From positions 1,798,001-1,862,000 of the forward strand of contig CANXME010002096.1 in NCBI GenBank assembly GCA_948144175.1: DNA of 64,000 nt. The letters run 5' to 3'. This stretch comes from Closterium sp. NIES-65. Lineage: Eukaryota; Streptophyta; Zygnematophyceae; Desmidiales; Closteriaceae. The first letter of the stretch is position 1. Each line of letters begins with the position of its first letter. Positions 46,901 to 57,768 of this stretch are shown piece after piece. Under the pieces are notes generated by a model, which made no database searches, was not told the origin of the DNA, and saw only the letters and a program-made list of their open reading frames with translations. A program made the position numbers and the translations under genes.

Positions 46901-46963
46901 CCTCCCCTCAGCGTCAAAAGTAAGAACATTGGGGGTGGCCATGGCAGCAGCTGGAAGTCTCAC
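40985..46963 (-). CDS. Copia-D Gag-Pol polyprotein, 1992 aa
   Basis: Same order as the Copia-B polyprotein, which it resembles closely over its whole length: type-1 Gag, glycine-rich tract, glutamine-rich tract, Cys/His cluster (CPYVLRTGDRAGERC then CGGAHTARRC), DSGAS protease, integrase D,D,E motifs, PGGAE hinge, YVDDLVF reverse transcriptase and RNase H. The conserved MATP start lies at 46942. The hinge has about 14 pentapeptide units, the longest of the set. The frame looks whole. Confidence 0.92.
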   Translation of the reverse strand: MRLPAAAMATPNVLTFDAEGRAIDFAVWIEDLQLYLLCDAIDEVSLFDFVSGAVPAPPADADSAVRSKWATRDAAARLAVRRHLPSSERAYFSQCKSAQALYDAVVARYSSPSSATLSRLMLPFLFPDLASFPTVADLVTHLRASDTRYRAALPAEFRAANPPPMYITLYFLVTRLPESLRVVRDQFLSVCPTTLTVDLLEESLLAAEKSIVAVGASRGDPRTPIFEGCGPSPLLPSVASAAAADLTGFESVGAASAPSGRRRSGKSKGGRGAGGARGGGGGGGGGGGGSGGGGGGGGGSGGTGGGGGGGGGGGGGSGGGGGSGGSDGPGGGGGGGDGGGGGGGGGGGGGGRSGSSQRSSSGGGQRQQQQQQQQQPQQQPQQQQRSRTVPGPQQLREWYLQRQRGGALGPCPYVLRTGDRAGERCGGAHTARRCFGRLTDAWRQQFPEAAEIPRWGELSRAGVAIYDLDFDAILSAMYAVTGSDEDDCYRCFPPDPGIGTAASGTSEAAALGASASVLSGAGESALSGTVSASASHTFTLDSGASRSFFRDRTTLTPLSRPVAVSLADPSGGPVLSRFSTVLPCPAAPSGTLTGLYLPSFSTNLVSGADLQDAGVHQFTPARQRVTHCTEADTGRHLATFTRRPGSSLYTLTTASPPGAESGRVPSSGQVFAAASRSGPESAPCSCRRLSHETLLRLGHPSLLRLRGMASRVLVSGLPRSLPPLPPGPGPTCVPCVEGRQRAAPHSSQFPPTEAPLQTLHMDVWGPARVRGQGQERYFLLVVDDYSRYTTVFPLRSKGEVTAVLIDWIRAARLQLRRSFGSDFPVLRLHSDRGGEFSSGLLSAYCRARGIRQTFTLPDSPQQNGIAERRIGMVMDVARTSMMHAAAPHFLWPFAVRYAAHQINLHPRVSRPETSPALLWTGKVGDASAFRVWGSRAFVRDLSADKLSPRASPCVFLGFPPDAPGWQFYHPTSRRVLSSQDVTFDESVPYYHLFPYRTPSLPPPPLFLVPGPPPVVPLPPQGPAPSGVSQVDAVEPFEVTGDSGAAAGAEPGGAESGGAEPGGAEPGGAEPGGAEPGGAEPGGAEPGGAEPGGAASGGAEPGGAEPGGAVPGGAEPGGAVPGGASSRREPLSPQELREWFARRWRCAAGAGGSSAAEGTAASRPAGAHTVGAGAAGSGSSPGAGATEGVGAEPAVGGPTDSAPGAAAGGSGASGGAAGGAAGVGTPAGAAGTVPAVSGVAAGPRPYFVPLLQQVLGLPPPPPPPLEGPQPVRSQPQLQPASPLPAPSPYTGPTGGLTERREPASRPVSPVRTERASGRGSRQRPPPVPGTHRMSLRPSTAPLRAPLPSPPASSLPALADPESDSLRAASPTVTRLLATAVTDPSFESSAASALVTELVDFAARCRLDYAARLVTESESACPPFVGGECALGTDVLEDRQEEFQCLAAASPRLASVLLAPEGDPDAPDIPTPRSYAEAIEGPYSSQWQAAMDAEMASWKSTGTYVDAVPPPGANIVSGMWIFRVKRPPGSPPVFKARYVARGFSQRQGVDYFQTFSPTPKMTTLRVLLHVAAHRDYELHSLDFSTAFLQGSLHEEIWLRRPPGFTGSFPPGTQWSLRRPVYGLRQAPREWHNTLRTTLAALGFAPSTADPSLFLRTDTSLPPFYILVYVDDLVFATADTAGLAYVKSELQKRHTCTDLGELRSYLGLQITRDRARRTITLTQSHMVQQVLQRFGFTYSSPQATPLPTRHSLSALPSDESVDSSGPYAELVGCLMYLMTCTRPDLAYPLSILARYVAPGRHRPEHMAAAKRVLRYLCSTSGMGLVLGGRSPVVLTGHADASWADDQATQRSSQGYTFSLGSGSVSWRATRSSSVLGSSCEAEIYAGAMAAQELRWLTYLLTDLGEQPRSPPVLYVDNKAMLALCREQRLEHRTKHIALRYFLARELQQRGQLRLAYVASEANTADVFTKALAPCDHQRCCTQLGLVPVLPHLLSS
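43600..43830 (-). repeat. 15-bp in-frame repeats in Copia-D hinge
   Basis: The cleanest array: about 14 near-identical 15-bp units coding PGGAE. Confidence 0.9.
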
Positions 46964-47009
46964 CGGGCTGGGAGAGTCGGGTAGGTCAGCAGCAGAAGAA
47001 CACAGCTCA

Positions 47010-47780
47010 GGAACAGCAGCACGGCGGCTCGGGCGGCTCGGGCGGCTCGGGCGGCGGCTCGGTCGCAGCTCAGCGGCGGCTCGGGCGGCGGCGGCTCGGC
47101 AGCGGCTCGGCTGCTGCTGGGCGGCTGGGCGGCGGCTCGGGCGGCTCCGGCTCGGCGGCGCATGCGGCGGCGGCTCGGCGGCGGCCCGGGCGGCGGCTCA
47201 GGCGGCGGCGGCTCGGCGGCGGCTCGGCTGCTGCTGGGCGGCTCGGCGGGGCCGCGGAGCAGAGGGCGGCGGTGCCGCGTAGGAGAGGGCGGCGGGGCCG
47301 CGTAGCAGAGGGCGGCGGGGCTGCGTAGCAGAGGGCGGCGGAGCCGCGTAGCAGAGGGCGGCGGGGCCGCGATCGAGGGGCGGCGGGGCCGCGTAGTAGA
47401 GGGCGGCAGGGCCGCGTAGCAGAAGGCGGCGGGGCCGCGTAGCTGAGGGCGGCAGGGCCGCGACGTAGGGCGGCGGGCGGGCCTTCGAAGTAGGGCGGCG
47501 GGCGGGCCGGGACGTAGGGCGGCGGGGCCGCGACGTAGGGCGGCGGGCGGGCCGTCGAAGTAGGGCGGCGGGCGGGCCGGGACGTAGGGCGGCGGGGCCG
47601 CGACGTAGGGCGGCGGGCGGGCCGTCGAAGTAGGGCGGCGGGCCACGACGTAGGGCGGCAGGGCCGTCGAAGTAGGGCGGCGGGCAGGCCGCGACTTAGG
47701 GCGGCGAGGCCGCGCGATAGGGCGGCGGGGCCGCAAGGTAGGGCGGCTCGACAGGCCGCTAGGGAGGGCGACACGACGGG
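47010..47780 (-). repeat. GC-rich repetitive leader of Copia-D
   Basis: ggctcgggcg-type units (47025-47240) followed by units of about 22-38 bp around gggcggcggggccgcg and cgacgtagggcggcgggcgg. A hairpin GCGCGCC/TCGG/GGCGCGC lies at 47798-47815. Confidence 0.8.
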
Positions 47781-47865
47781 TCGCTAAAAAAAAGGACGCG
47801 CGCCTCGGGGCGCGCTTCGGTGGGCCCAAGAAACAGTCCCTAGTAGGGGACCTGCTCTGATTCCA

Positions 47866-47997
47866 TGTGAAAGAGAGAACGAGAATGGAATGACTATGAA
47901 AGAAGTGAGTACAAATAGGAAACCCTAATTGGGTTGTACCCCCTATGGGATACCCCACTATAGCCTACACAATAGTATAAGCTATATAGTTCTGACA
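47866..47997 (-). repeat. Copia-D 5' LTR
   Basis: 132 bp, followed by the CAAAT duplication. The adjacent PBS reads TGGAATCAGAGC on the minus strand. Confidence 0.93.
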
Positions 47998-48065
47998 CAA
48001 ATATATATTCTTTTTGCCATTTTATAAGCACCGGCGCTTATAAAATTCCTCAATTATAAGTGCAC

Positions 48066-48197
48066 TGTGAAAGAAAGAACGAGAATGAATTGACTATGAA
48101 CCAAGTGAGTACAAATAGGAAACCCTAATTGGGTTGTACCCCCTATGGGATACCCCACTATAGCCTACACAAATAAGTAAGCTATAATGTTCTAACA
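48066..48197 (-). repeat. Copia-F 3' LTR
   Basis: 132 bp, pairs with 54995-55126; family-1 polypurine tract adjacent. Confidence 0.92.
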
Positions 48198-51049
48198 CAC
48201 CCCCATAGGCAAAGTGGGGGAGAACAAGGGGTCACAAGACCAGTCAAGCAAAGCAAAGCGAAGCTCAGGGTGGATCACAAAGTCACCACACATTCCGAGC
48301 ACAAGTTCAAAGGCCACAAGGCCAGTTCACATGCAAGATCATATATAGAGATATACAAGAGTCAAGCAAGCAAGAGCAAGAGTATATATAGGTGAAGGTA
48401 CAAGCAAGGTCAAGAAGTGAGCAAGTGAGGCAAGACAGGCACAAGACCCAGCTGCGTGCAGCAACGCTGATGATCACAAGGCGCAAGTGCCTTGGTGAAG
48501 ACATCAGCAGTGTTGGCCTCAGAGGCCACGTACGCAAGTCGCAACTGTCCACGCTGCTGTAGCTCACGAGCAAGAAAGTAGCGGAGAGCAATGTGCTTTG
48601 TCCTGTGCTCCAGTCGCTGCTCTCGACACAAGGCCAGCATGGCCTTGTTGTCTACGTACAGGACTGGAGGAGAACGAGGCGGCTCTCCAAGGTCGGTCAG
48701 CAGGTAGGTGAGCCAGCGTAACTCCTGTGCAGCCATAGCCCCGGCGTAGATCTCAGCCTCACAACTGGAGCCGAGAACAGAAGACGAGCGGGTAGCCCGC
48801 CACGAAACAGAGCCGGAACCAAGGCCGAAGGTGTAACCCTGTGACGACCGCTGCGTAGCCTGGTCGTCAGCCCAAGAAGCGTCCGCGTGCCCAGTGAGGA
48901 CCACTGGACTGCGCCCTCCAAGCACTAGCCCCACGCCCGACGTAATGCACAAGTAGCGCAACACCCTCTTCGCTGCAGCCATGTGCTCTGGTCGGTGTCT
49001 CCCAGGAGCAACATAGCGTGCGAGAATGCTAAGAGGGTATGCAAGGTCAGGTCGTGTGCAGGTCATCAGGTACATGAGGCAGCCAACAAGCTCCGGGTAT
49101 GGGCCACTCGACTCTACGGACTCATCCGAAGGCAGAGCTGAGAGCGAGTGGCGAGTAGGCAGAGGAGTGGCCTGAGGCGAGGAGTACGTGAAGCCGAAGC
49201 GCTGAAGGACCTGCTGCACCATGTGTGACTGAGTCAGGGTAATGGTGCGGCGTGCTCTGTCCTGGGTGATCTGCAAGCCAAGGTAGCTGCGCAGTTCACC
49301 CAGGTCAGTGCACGTGTGTCTCTTCTGCAGCTCGGACTTCACGTAGGCGAGTCCAGCAGTGTCAGCTGTGGCAAAGACCAAGTCGTCGACGTACACGAGG
49401 ATGTAGAACGGCGGCAAAGAGGTGTCGGTGCGCAGAAACAGCGACGGGTCAGCAGTAGAAGGAGCAAACCCGAGTGCCGCCAGCGTAGTCCTCAGTGTGT
49501 CGTGCCACTCACGTGGCGCCTGGCGGAGACCGTAGAGTGGACGCCGGAGACTCCACTGGGTACCAGGAGGGAAAGACCCAGTGAAGCCAGGTGGGCGACG
49601 CAGCCAGATCTCCTCGTGCAGGCTGCCCTGCAAGAAAGCAGTGCTGAAGTCGAGGGAGTGCAACTCGTAGTCACGGTGAGCAGCAACGTGCAGCAGTATC
49701 CGAAGAGTGGTCATCTTCGGGGTGGGGGAGAAGGTCTGAAAGTAGTCAACTCCCTGCCGCTGACTGAAGCCACGAGCCACGTAACGCGCCTTGAAGACAG
49801 GCGGAGAACCCGGCGGCCGCTTCACCCTGAAGATCCACATGCCACTGACTATGTTCGCCCCAGGAGGGGGAACAGCGTCAACGTAGGTGCCTGTGGACTT
49901 CCAGGAAGCCATCTCTGCATCCATAGCTGCCTGCCACTGAGAGGAGTAGGGACCCTCTATCGCCTCCGCGTAAGAGCGCGGAGTCGGGATGTCTAGTGCA
50001 TCCGGGTCTCCCTCAGGGGCGAGCAGTACAGACGCGAGATGAAGTGAAGCAGCGGCCAGACACTGGAACTCCTCCTGCCTGTCCTCAAGGACGTCCGTGC
50101 CAAGGGCACACTCACCCCCGACGGACGGAGAACAGGCAGACTCAGACTCAGCGACAAGACTAGTAGCGTAGTCTTGACGACATCACGCAGCAAAGTCGAC
50201 GAGCTCAGTGACAAGGGAAGACGCAGCAGAAGACTCGAAGGAAGGGTCAGTGACAGCAGTAGCAAGAAGACGCGTGACAGTAGGACTGGCAGCACGAAGA
50301 GAGTCCGACTCCGGGTCGGCAAGGGCAGGAAGAGAGGAAGCAGGAGGAGAAGGCAAAGGGGCACGCAGAGGAGCAGTGGACGGACGCAGTGACATCCGGT
50401 GTGTGCCAGGGACAGGAGGAGGACGCTGACGCGAACCGCGACCACTAGTGCGCGCAGTACGAACAGGCGACGCAGGACGAGACGCAGGCTCACGACGCTC
50501 AGTAAGACCTCCAGTCGGACCAGCGTAGGGAGAAGGAGCAGGCAAAGGGGAGGCAGGCTGTGACTGGACAGGCTGTGGACGCTCTAAGGGAGGAGGAGGA
50601 GGACCAGGAGAAGGTGGAAGACCAAGAACCTGCTGCAGGAGGGGAACGAAGTACGGTCGGGGCCGCGTGGCGACGCCAGGAACAGCAGGGACAGCACCAG
50701 TACCCCCAGCAGGAGAACCCGCTCCAGCAGTACCTCCAGCAGCACCTCCAGCAGCTCCAGAACCCCCAGCAGCACCTCCAGTGGCCCCAGAACCCCCAGC
50801 AGCCCCAGGAGCACCGCTAGCCGGACTGCTAGTGGTAGTCTCAGCGCCAACACCCTCAGCACTACCAGCTCCAGAAGAACCCTCAGGTCCAGCAGCTCCA
50901 GGACCACCAGTACTAGCACCTCCGGGACCCGTGGCAGCAGCACCCTCCGCAGCCGAAGAACCTCCAGCACCCGCAGCACGCCTCCAGCGCCGGGCAAACC
51001 ACTCACGCAGCTCCTGTGGGGAGAGTGGCTCTCGGCGAGACGAAGCACC

Positions 51050-51245
51050 TCCAAGCGGAGCACCCTCAGTCGCAGCACCCCCAGGCTCAGCACCCCCAGG
51101 CTCAGCACCCCCAGACTCATTACCCCCAGGCTCAGTACCCCCAGGCTCAGCACCCCCAGGCTCAGCACCCCCACACTCAGTACCCCCAGGCTCAGCACCC
51201 CCAGGCTCAGCACCCCCAGTCCCAGCACCCCCAGGCTCAGCACCC
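51050..51245 (-). repeat. 15-bp in-frame repeats in Copia-F hinge
   Basis: About 13 units coding PGGAE, PGGTE and PGGNE-like pentapeptides. Confidence 0.85.
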
Positions 51246-54200
51246 GCAGCAGCACCAGAGTCACCAGTGGCCTCGACAGGCTCGACCGCGTCTACCTGGG
51301 ACACACCTGAAGGGGCAGGACCCTCAGGGGGGAGGGGGTCTACCGGGGGGGGACCTGGTACCAAGAAGAGCAGGGGCGGGGGAAGGGACGGAGTGCGGTA
51401 GGGGAAGAGGCGGTAGTAGGGTACCGACTCGTCGAACGTGACGTCCTGGGAGGACAGAACACGTCGAGAGGTGGGGTGGTAAAACTGCCACCCAGGGGCG
51501 TCGGGGGGGAACCCCAGGAAGACGCAGGGAGCAGCGCGAGGGGACAGCTTGTCCGCAGACAAGTCGCGGACAAACGCCCGAGATCCCCAGACCCGGAACG
51601 CCGACGCATCGCCAACCTTCCCCGTCCACAGCAGGGCTGGGGAGGTCTCCGGCCTCGAGACCCTGGGGTGGAGGTTGATCTGATGCGCCGCGTACCTGAC
51701 CGCAAACGGCCACAGAAAATGGGGGGCAGCCGCATGCATCATAGACGTACGAGCGACGTCCATGACCATGCCAATGCGGCACTCTGCAATCCCATTTTGC
51801 TGCGATGAGTTCGGAAGCGTGAAGGTCTGGCGGATGCCTCGCGCACGACAGAAGGCACGCAGAAGGCCAGAGGAGAACTCTCTGCCTCTGTCCGAGTGGA
51901 GACGCAAGACAGGAAAGTCCGAGCCAAAGCTCTGCCTGAGCTGGAGACGAGCTGCGCGGATCCAGTCGATCAGCACCTCAGTGACATCACCCTTGCTGCG
52001 CAAGGGGAAGGTTGTGGTGTAACGCGAGTAGTCGTCAACCACCAACAGGAAGTAGCGCTCGTGACCGAGTCCACGGACGCGGGCAGGGCCCCACACGTCC
52101 ATGTGAAGCGTCTGCAACGGAGCCTCTGTCGGAGGAAACTGGGAGGAGTGAGGGGCAGCACGCTGGCGCCCCTCGACACAGGGGACACAGGTAGGGCCAG
52201 GGCCCTGAGGAAGGGGAGGGAGAGACCGGGGAAGACCAGACACAAGAAGACGGGAGGCCATGCCTCTGAGCCGAAGTAGAGAGGGGTGACCAAGGCGGTG
52301 GTGCCAGAGGAGAGTCTCGTGAGACAGGCGACGACACGAACAGGGGGCAGACTCAGGGCCAGACCTGGACGCTGCAGCAAACACCTGACCGGACGAAGGG
52401 ACCCTACCAGACTCAGGAACTGGAGGAGAAGCAGTGGTCAGTGTGTACAGGCTCGACCTTGGCTGACGTGTAAACGTAGCCAGGTGACGACCCGTGCTAG
52501 CCTCTGTGCAGTGCGTCACTCGCTGACGAGCAGGGGTGAACTGGTGGACTCCCGCATCCTTTAGGTCAGCACCACTCACCAAGTTCGTAGAGAACGAGGG
52601 GAGGTAGAGACCAGACAGGGTGCCAGAGGGAGCCGCCGGACACGGGAGGATTGTGGAGAAGCGAGACAGGACAGGACCCCCAGAGGGGTCAGCCAGGGAA
52701 ACCGCAACCGGCCGACTAAGCGGCGTGAGTGTGGTGCGGTCCCGAAAGAAAGAGCGAGACGCTCCAGAGTCAAGGGTGAAGGTGTGGGAGGCCGAAGCCG
52801 ACGCAGTACCTGAGAGCGCAGACGCACTAGTACCTGAGAGAGCAGCCTCACCAGCACTTGAGAGCACAGACGCACTAGCACCTAGAGCAGAAGCCTCACC
52901 GGCACCTAGAGCAGCAGTACCAATGCCCGGGTCGGGCGGGAAACACCGGTAACAGTCACCCTCATCACTAATGGTCACAGCATACATGGCAGCAAGGATA
53001 GCATCAAAATCAAGATCAAAGATAGCTACACCAGCCCTAGACTGCTCTCCCCAGCGGGGGATCTCCGCAGCCTCCGGGAACTGCTGGCGCCAAGCGTCCG
53101 TCAGGCGGCCAAAGCAGCGCTGGGCGGTGTGGGTACCCCCACACTGCTCTCCAGCGCGGTCGCCAGTGCGGAGAACGTAGGTGCAGGGACCAAAACCCCC
53201 ACCGCGCTGACGCTGCGTGTACCACTCACGGAGCTGCTGAGGGGTGGGGACGTCGCGAGAACGCTGCTGCTGCTGCTGGCGCGGACCGCCCCCAGTGCTG
53301 CTCCGCTGCGAAGCTCCACTCCGACCAACTCCACCTCCGCCACCCCCGCCTCCGCCTCCACCGCCCCCGCCTCTGCCTCCACCGCCGCCACCTCCGCCAC
53401 CTCCGCTACCACTGCCACCGCCGCCGCCAGCCCCGCCTACACTGCCGTCACTAGCACTCCCACCCCCGCTACCACCTCCACCGCCACCCCCACTCCCTTC
53501 GCCGCCTCCACCTCCACCTCCACCGCCCCCACTGGCCCCACCCGCTCCCTTGCCCCCCTTGCCCTTGCCAGAGCGGCGTCTCCCGCTAGGGGCAGACGCC
53601 GCACCGACCGACTCAAGACCAACGAGGTCGGCCGCAGCGGCAGAGGCGACAGAGGGCAGGAGAGGGGAAGGAGAACACCCCTCAAAGATGGGGGCGCGGG
53701 GGTCACCTCGAGAGGCTCCTACAGCGACTATGCTCTTCTCTGCTGCAAGGAGGGCCTTCTTGAGGCTGTCGACTGTGAGGGTGGTGGGACAGACCGCGAG
53801 GAAGTTGTCCTGGACTACAGGGAGGCGAGTGACTAAGAAGTAGAGAGTGATGTACATGGGGGGGGGGTTCTTGGTGCAGAAGTCAGCAGGAAGCGCAGCG
53901 CGGTAGCGAGTGTCACTAGTGCGGAGGTGCGTGATGAGATCAGCGATAGTGGGAAAGGCGGCAAGGTCAGGGAAGAGGAAGGGGAGCATGAGGCGGCTCA
54001 GTGCAGCAGTGGCAGGGGAGGAGTAGCGCGCAACTACAGCGTCGTACAAGGTCTGGGCACTCTTGTACTGACTAAAGTGCGCGCGCTCAGTGGTGGGCAA
54101 GTGGCGACGCACAGCAAGACGTGCAGCAGCATCGCGAGTGGCCCACTGAGAGCGAACAGTGGGGTCAGCATCAGCAGCAGGGGCAGGAGTGGCGCCAGAG

Positions 54201-54399
54201 GTGAGGTCAAAGAGGGAAAGGCCGTCAGCTCTATCGCATTGTAAGAACAGCTGCAGGTCGTCGACCCAGACCTCAAAGTCAACGGCTCGACCCTCAGCGT
54301 CAAAAGCGAGGACACTGGGGGTAGCCATGACGACGACAGTGGAGCAGTGCAAGCAGTAGGGGAAGGGCACGCAGTGACAGCGGTACGGTGCTCACCGGG

Positions 54400-54890
54400 C
54401 AGGGCAGGTCGGGCGGCTCGGCGGTTGTTGGGCGGCTCGGCGACTCCTGGGCGGCTCGGCTGCTCCTGGGCGGCTCGGCTGCTGCTGGGCGGCTCGGCTT
54501 CTGCCGGGCGGCTCGGCTGCGACTGGGCCGCTTAGCAGATTGCCGCCTAGCAGAGGGCGGCGGGGCCGCTTAGCAGAGGGCGGCGGGGCCGCGATCGAAG
54601 GGCGGCGGGGCTGCGTAGCAAAGTGCGGCGGGGCCGCTTAGCAGAGGGCGGCGGGGCCGCTTAGCAGAGGGCGGCGGGGCCGCTTAGCAGAGGGCGGCGG
54701 GGCCGCGATCGAAGGGCGGCGGGGCCGCGTAGCAAAGTGCGGCGGGGCCGCTTAGCAGAGGGCGGCGGGGCCGCTTAGCAGAGGGCGGCGGGGCCGCGAT
54801 CGAAGGGCGGCAGGGCCGCTAAGGAAGGGTGGCGGAGCCGCGATCGAAGGGCGGCGGTGCCGCTAAGGTAAGGGCGGCGGGACGGGCCGC
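54400..54890 (-). repeat. GC-rich repetitive leader of Copia-F
   Basis: ggcggctcggctgctgctg-type units (54410-54530), then units of about 22-25 bp on gggcggcggggccgc with cttagcaga or gatcgaa spacers (54550-54870). They resemble the leader of Copia-A. A hairpin lies at 54928-54943. Confidence 0.8.
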
Positions 54891-54994
54891 TAGGGGCGAC
54901 ACGACGGGTCGCTAAAAAAAAGGAAAACGCGCCTCGGGGCGCGGTTCGGTGGGCCCTAGAAGCAGTCCCTAGGAGGGAACCTGCTCTGATTCCA

Positions 54995-55126
54995 TGTGAA
55001 AGAAAGAACGAGAATGAATTGACTATGAACGAAGTGAGTACAAATAGGAAACCCTAATTGGGTTGTACCCCCTATGGGATACCCCACTATAGCCTACACA
55101 AATAAGTAAGCTATAATGTTCTGACA
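54995..55126 (-). repeat. Copia-F 5' LTR
   Basis: 132 bp, followed by TGCAC. PBS TGGAATCAGAGC on the minus strand. Confidence 0.92.
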
Positions 55127-55189
55127 TGCACCCCCGAAAAAACCGTGCTTTTTTATAGCCCCACGGGCGCTTCTATCCGCGGGCTGACG

Positions 55190-57200
55190 GTATTGTGTGG
55201 ATCTGGACAGTGGGGCGGGTCAGTGCGTCAGCGATGTTCGAGGCTCCCTTTTTGTAAGTGACCGTGTAGTGAAAGTTGGATTCGAGGAAATCGGGCCAGC
55301 GAATTTGTCGTGGGTTGAGGTGTGGCTGTGCGCGAAGGTACTGTAGTGATTTATGGTCTGTCTGTACTGTCACGTCCACGCCAGTCAAGTAACAGCGCCA
55401 TACTTTGAACGCGTGCACGATCGCAAGCATTTCGCGGTCGCGTATCGGGTAATTTTTCTTGGGCGGATGCAGTTTTCGTGACTCGTATGCGATAGGCCGT
55501 AGGCCATTGCCGAAATCCTGTAGCAGTACACTCCGATGGCGATATCGCTTGCGTCGGTAACTACTTCGAATGGGTTGTGTGGGTCGGGGATGCGCAGGAC
55601 GGGCGGTGAACAGAGAACATTTTTCAGGGCAGAGAAGGCAGCATGCTCTTTCTCCCCCCGCGTAAAAGCGACCCCCTTCCGCAGTAAGTTCGTCAGCGGG
55701 GCAGTTAACCGTGCCATATCGGAGACGAACCGACGCACATAATTAACGAACCCTAAAAAGCTCTGCAGCTCCGTGATGTTTGTCGGGGGATGCCACGCTT
55801 TTACCGTATCCAGCTTCTTTGGGTCGATTTCAACTCCAGCCTCCGAAATAACGTGCCCAAAAAATTATAACCTATCCTGGAAGAACTCGCACTTGGAACC
55901 CTTGGTCAGTAATCTGTGCTCGTCTAAAACCTTAAACACTGCTTCCAGATCTGCTCAGTGCTGCTGCTGATCCCGACTGTTCACTAGGATGTCGTCGAGG
56001 TAAACTAAGACACATTTATCTAAGAGCGGCCTAAATGCCTCGTTCATGGTCATCTGAAAAATCGCCGGTGCGTTGGTCAGCCCGAATGGCATCACAGTGT
56101 ACCCGAAGGACCCGTACCTGGTCCTGAAAGCTGTTTTGGAGCAGTCCGATGGTTCGACCCTAATGTGATGGTAACCTCCCCGTAAATCTATCTTCGAAAA
56201 AACCCGTGTTGTTCGCAGCTCGTCGATGAGTTCGTCGGCACGGTGAATTTGGTACCGCGACTTGACTGTTACCCTGTTCAATGCTCTGTAGTCGATACAC
56301 ATGCGAAAACCCCCGTTTGTTTTCAGCGTGAATAGTATCGGTGTGGCGAACGGTGACGAGCTCGGTCTGATGTTTTTTTTCTCTAACATGTAATCTATCT
56401 GCTTCCTTAGTTCGTCAAGCTCGGGCTGTGTCAATCTGAACTGGCGCTGTACGGTTGGCTGTGCCCCCGGTTCTAATTCGATTCGGTGGTCATCTGCTCG
56501 CTGAGGTGGCAGTCCTTCCGGTAAGTCGTCGGTGAAAATCCCGGGGTTATCGTTTCAAAAGTTTCTGTAATTCTGGCGGTACGGCTGCCAGCAGTCTCTT
56601 GAAATCACTCGGCTGCTCTGCTTCCTCTACTACTGCGATGTCTACTGCGTGCACGTTAGCTCCAGCAGCGACAGCCCGTTTCATTGTGATGGCGTTGACG
56701 TGTACCGTTGAAGACTCGGGCGACTGCCAGCGAGGTAGCTCAACCCAGTTACCACTACTTCGCACGGTGCAGCTACCCGTCGTCCAGTCAATTCGCGGGC
56801 TATACCGTCGCAGCCAATCACGTCATAGTAAATTATCGTGCCCATCCAGTGTCGTTGCGAACATTTCCTGTCTAAACTCGAAATTTCCCCTGCAGCGGAC
56901 TTTTTTTCTCGTATGGTCTGTGGCGTGCCGTCGACTAATCGTGCGTCTACCTCTGGTGAGCAACGGCTAAGTGTCAGCTGCAGTTTTTGTGCGGTATTTA
57001 CTAAACTGTGGCTTGCTCCTCCGTCGATAAAAATCTTCACTGCTGCTCCCTGTATTTTCCCGTGGATCAGTACTGGGCAATCCGTCGCTGTACCCTCCTT
57101 ATTCGTCTGAGTCCAATCGATAGCATTAATCGGTACTGTGACTCGGTGCGGGTTGGTGGGGTTGGGCGAGCAGGCAGTCTCGTCGGTAGTTGGCCCGGTT
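55190..57200 (-). mobile_element. Gypsy-2 RNase H, RT and protease region
   Basis: RNase H motifs (LAIVHAFKVWRCYL) lie about 55190-55700, RT motifs (KIDLRGGYHHIRV, MPFGLTNAPAIF, VYLDDILV) about 55955-56434, and a protease (FIDGGASHSL) about 56680-57200. The order matches Gypsy-1. The coding region is old and broken. Confidence 0.8.
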
Positions 57201-57768
57201 CCTACTGACTGCTGGCGTTTCCATGCCTTGGAGACTCCCTCCCCTGCTCTGCTCCCCAACGCCTTAGCTCCTCTGGGCATTCGCTCTTGCGGTGGCCCGG
57301 CCTGTTGCAAGCAAAGCAGCGCCCCTTAAACGGCGCGGCAGCTGCATTCGTCGCAACAGCGTGTACAGTGGCGTGCTCGATCGGTCCCCGAGGACGATGT
57401 CCATAGAAGAACCCCGGTCTCGGACGGCGTAAAATGTCGATTTTCTCGGCGAGCGCGAGAATCTGGTTGAAGTTCGAGAGCCCGCGTAGCATGATTTCGT
57501 GCGAGATGTCCGGCTTCAGTCCTCCGACGTAACGGTCCACCCGCTCCGCTTCGCGCATGTAGCCGACTTGCTCGCATAATGCGAGAAAACCACTCGTATA
57601 GTCTTGAACCGGTCCGAGCTGCCGCCAAGTGCGCAATCTCTGACGCGCCGAAATAGAAGTCGTGATCGGCTCGAAGCGCGCCCGAAGCCCTGCGCACCAC
57701 GCATCCCACGTGGTGTATTGGGCGGTCTCGCAGAATGAACTCCAGGTGACAGCTGGACCCGTGGGCCC

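Larger units (their letters stand above)
40641..47997 (-). mobile_element. Copia-D: complete, very young family-1 copia
   Basis: Flanked by the perfect 5-bp duplication CAAAT (40636-40640 and 47998-48002). LTRs of 133 and 132 bp differ by one base of length. One Gag-Pol frame spans 40985-46963. It lies in the small TIR element, next to Copia-C. It looks whole. Confidence 0.95.
48066..55126 (-). mobile_element. Copia-F: young copia with type-2 Gag and family-1 LTRs
   Basis: Flanked by the perfect duplication TGCAC (48061-48065 and 55127-55131). Two 132-bp LTRs differ at about two positions. Parts on its strand: leader (about 54400-54890), Gag (about 53000-54330), protease and integrase (about 51400-52950), hinge (about 50600-51300), RT and RNase H (48410-50200). 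It looks broken about once. The Gag N-terminus (FEVWVDDLQLFLQCDRADG) matches Copia-C rather than Copia-A, -B or -D. Confidence 0.92.
33010..55187. mobile_element. Candidate small TIR element, split by three copias
   Basis: About 260 bp of non-Gypsy sequence remain after removing Copia-C, -D and -F: 33010-33075, 40582-40640, 48003-48065 and 55132-55187. Its ends carry an inverted 13-bp match cggatagaagcgc (left near 33016, right near 55168) and internal gcgcttataa-type repeats in both orientations. Possible 6-bp flanks accgta and acggta differ by one base. This resembles a MITE, but superfamily and exact ends are not clear. It sits between RNase H and integrase of Gypsy-2. Confidence 0.45.
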
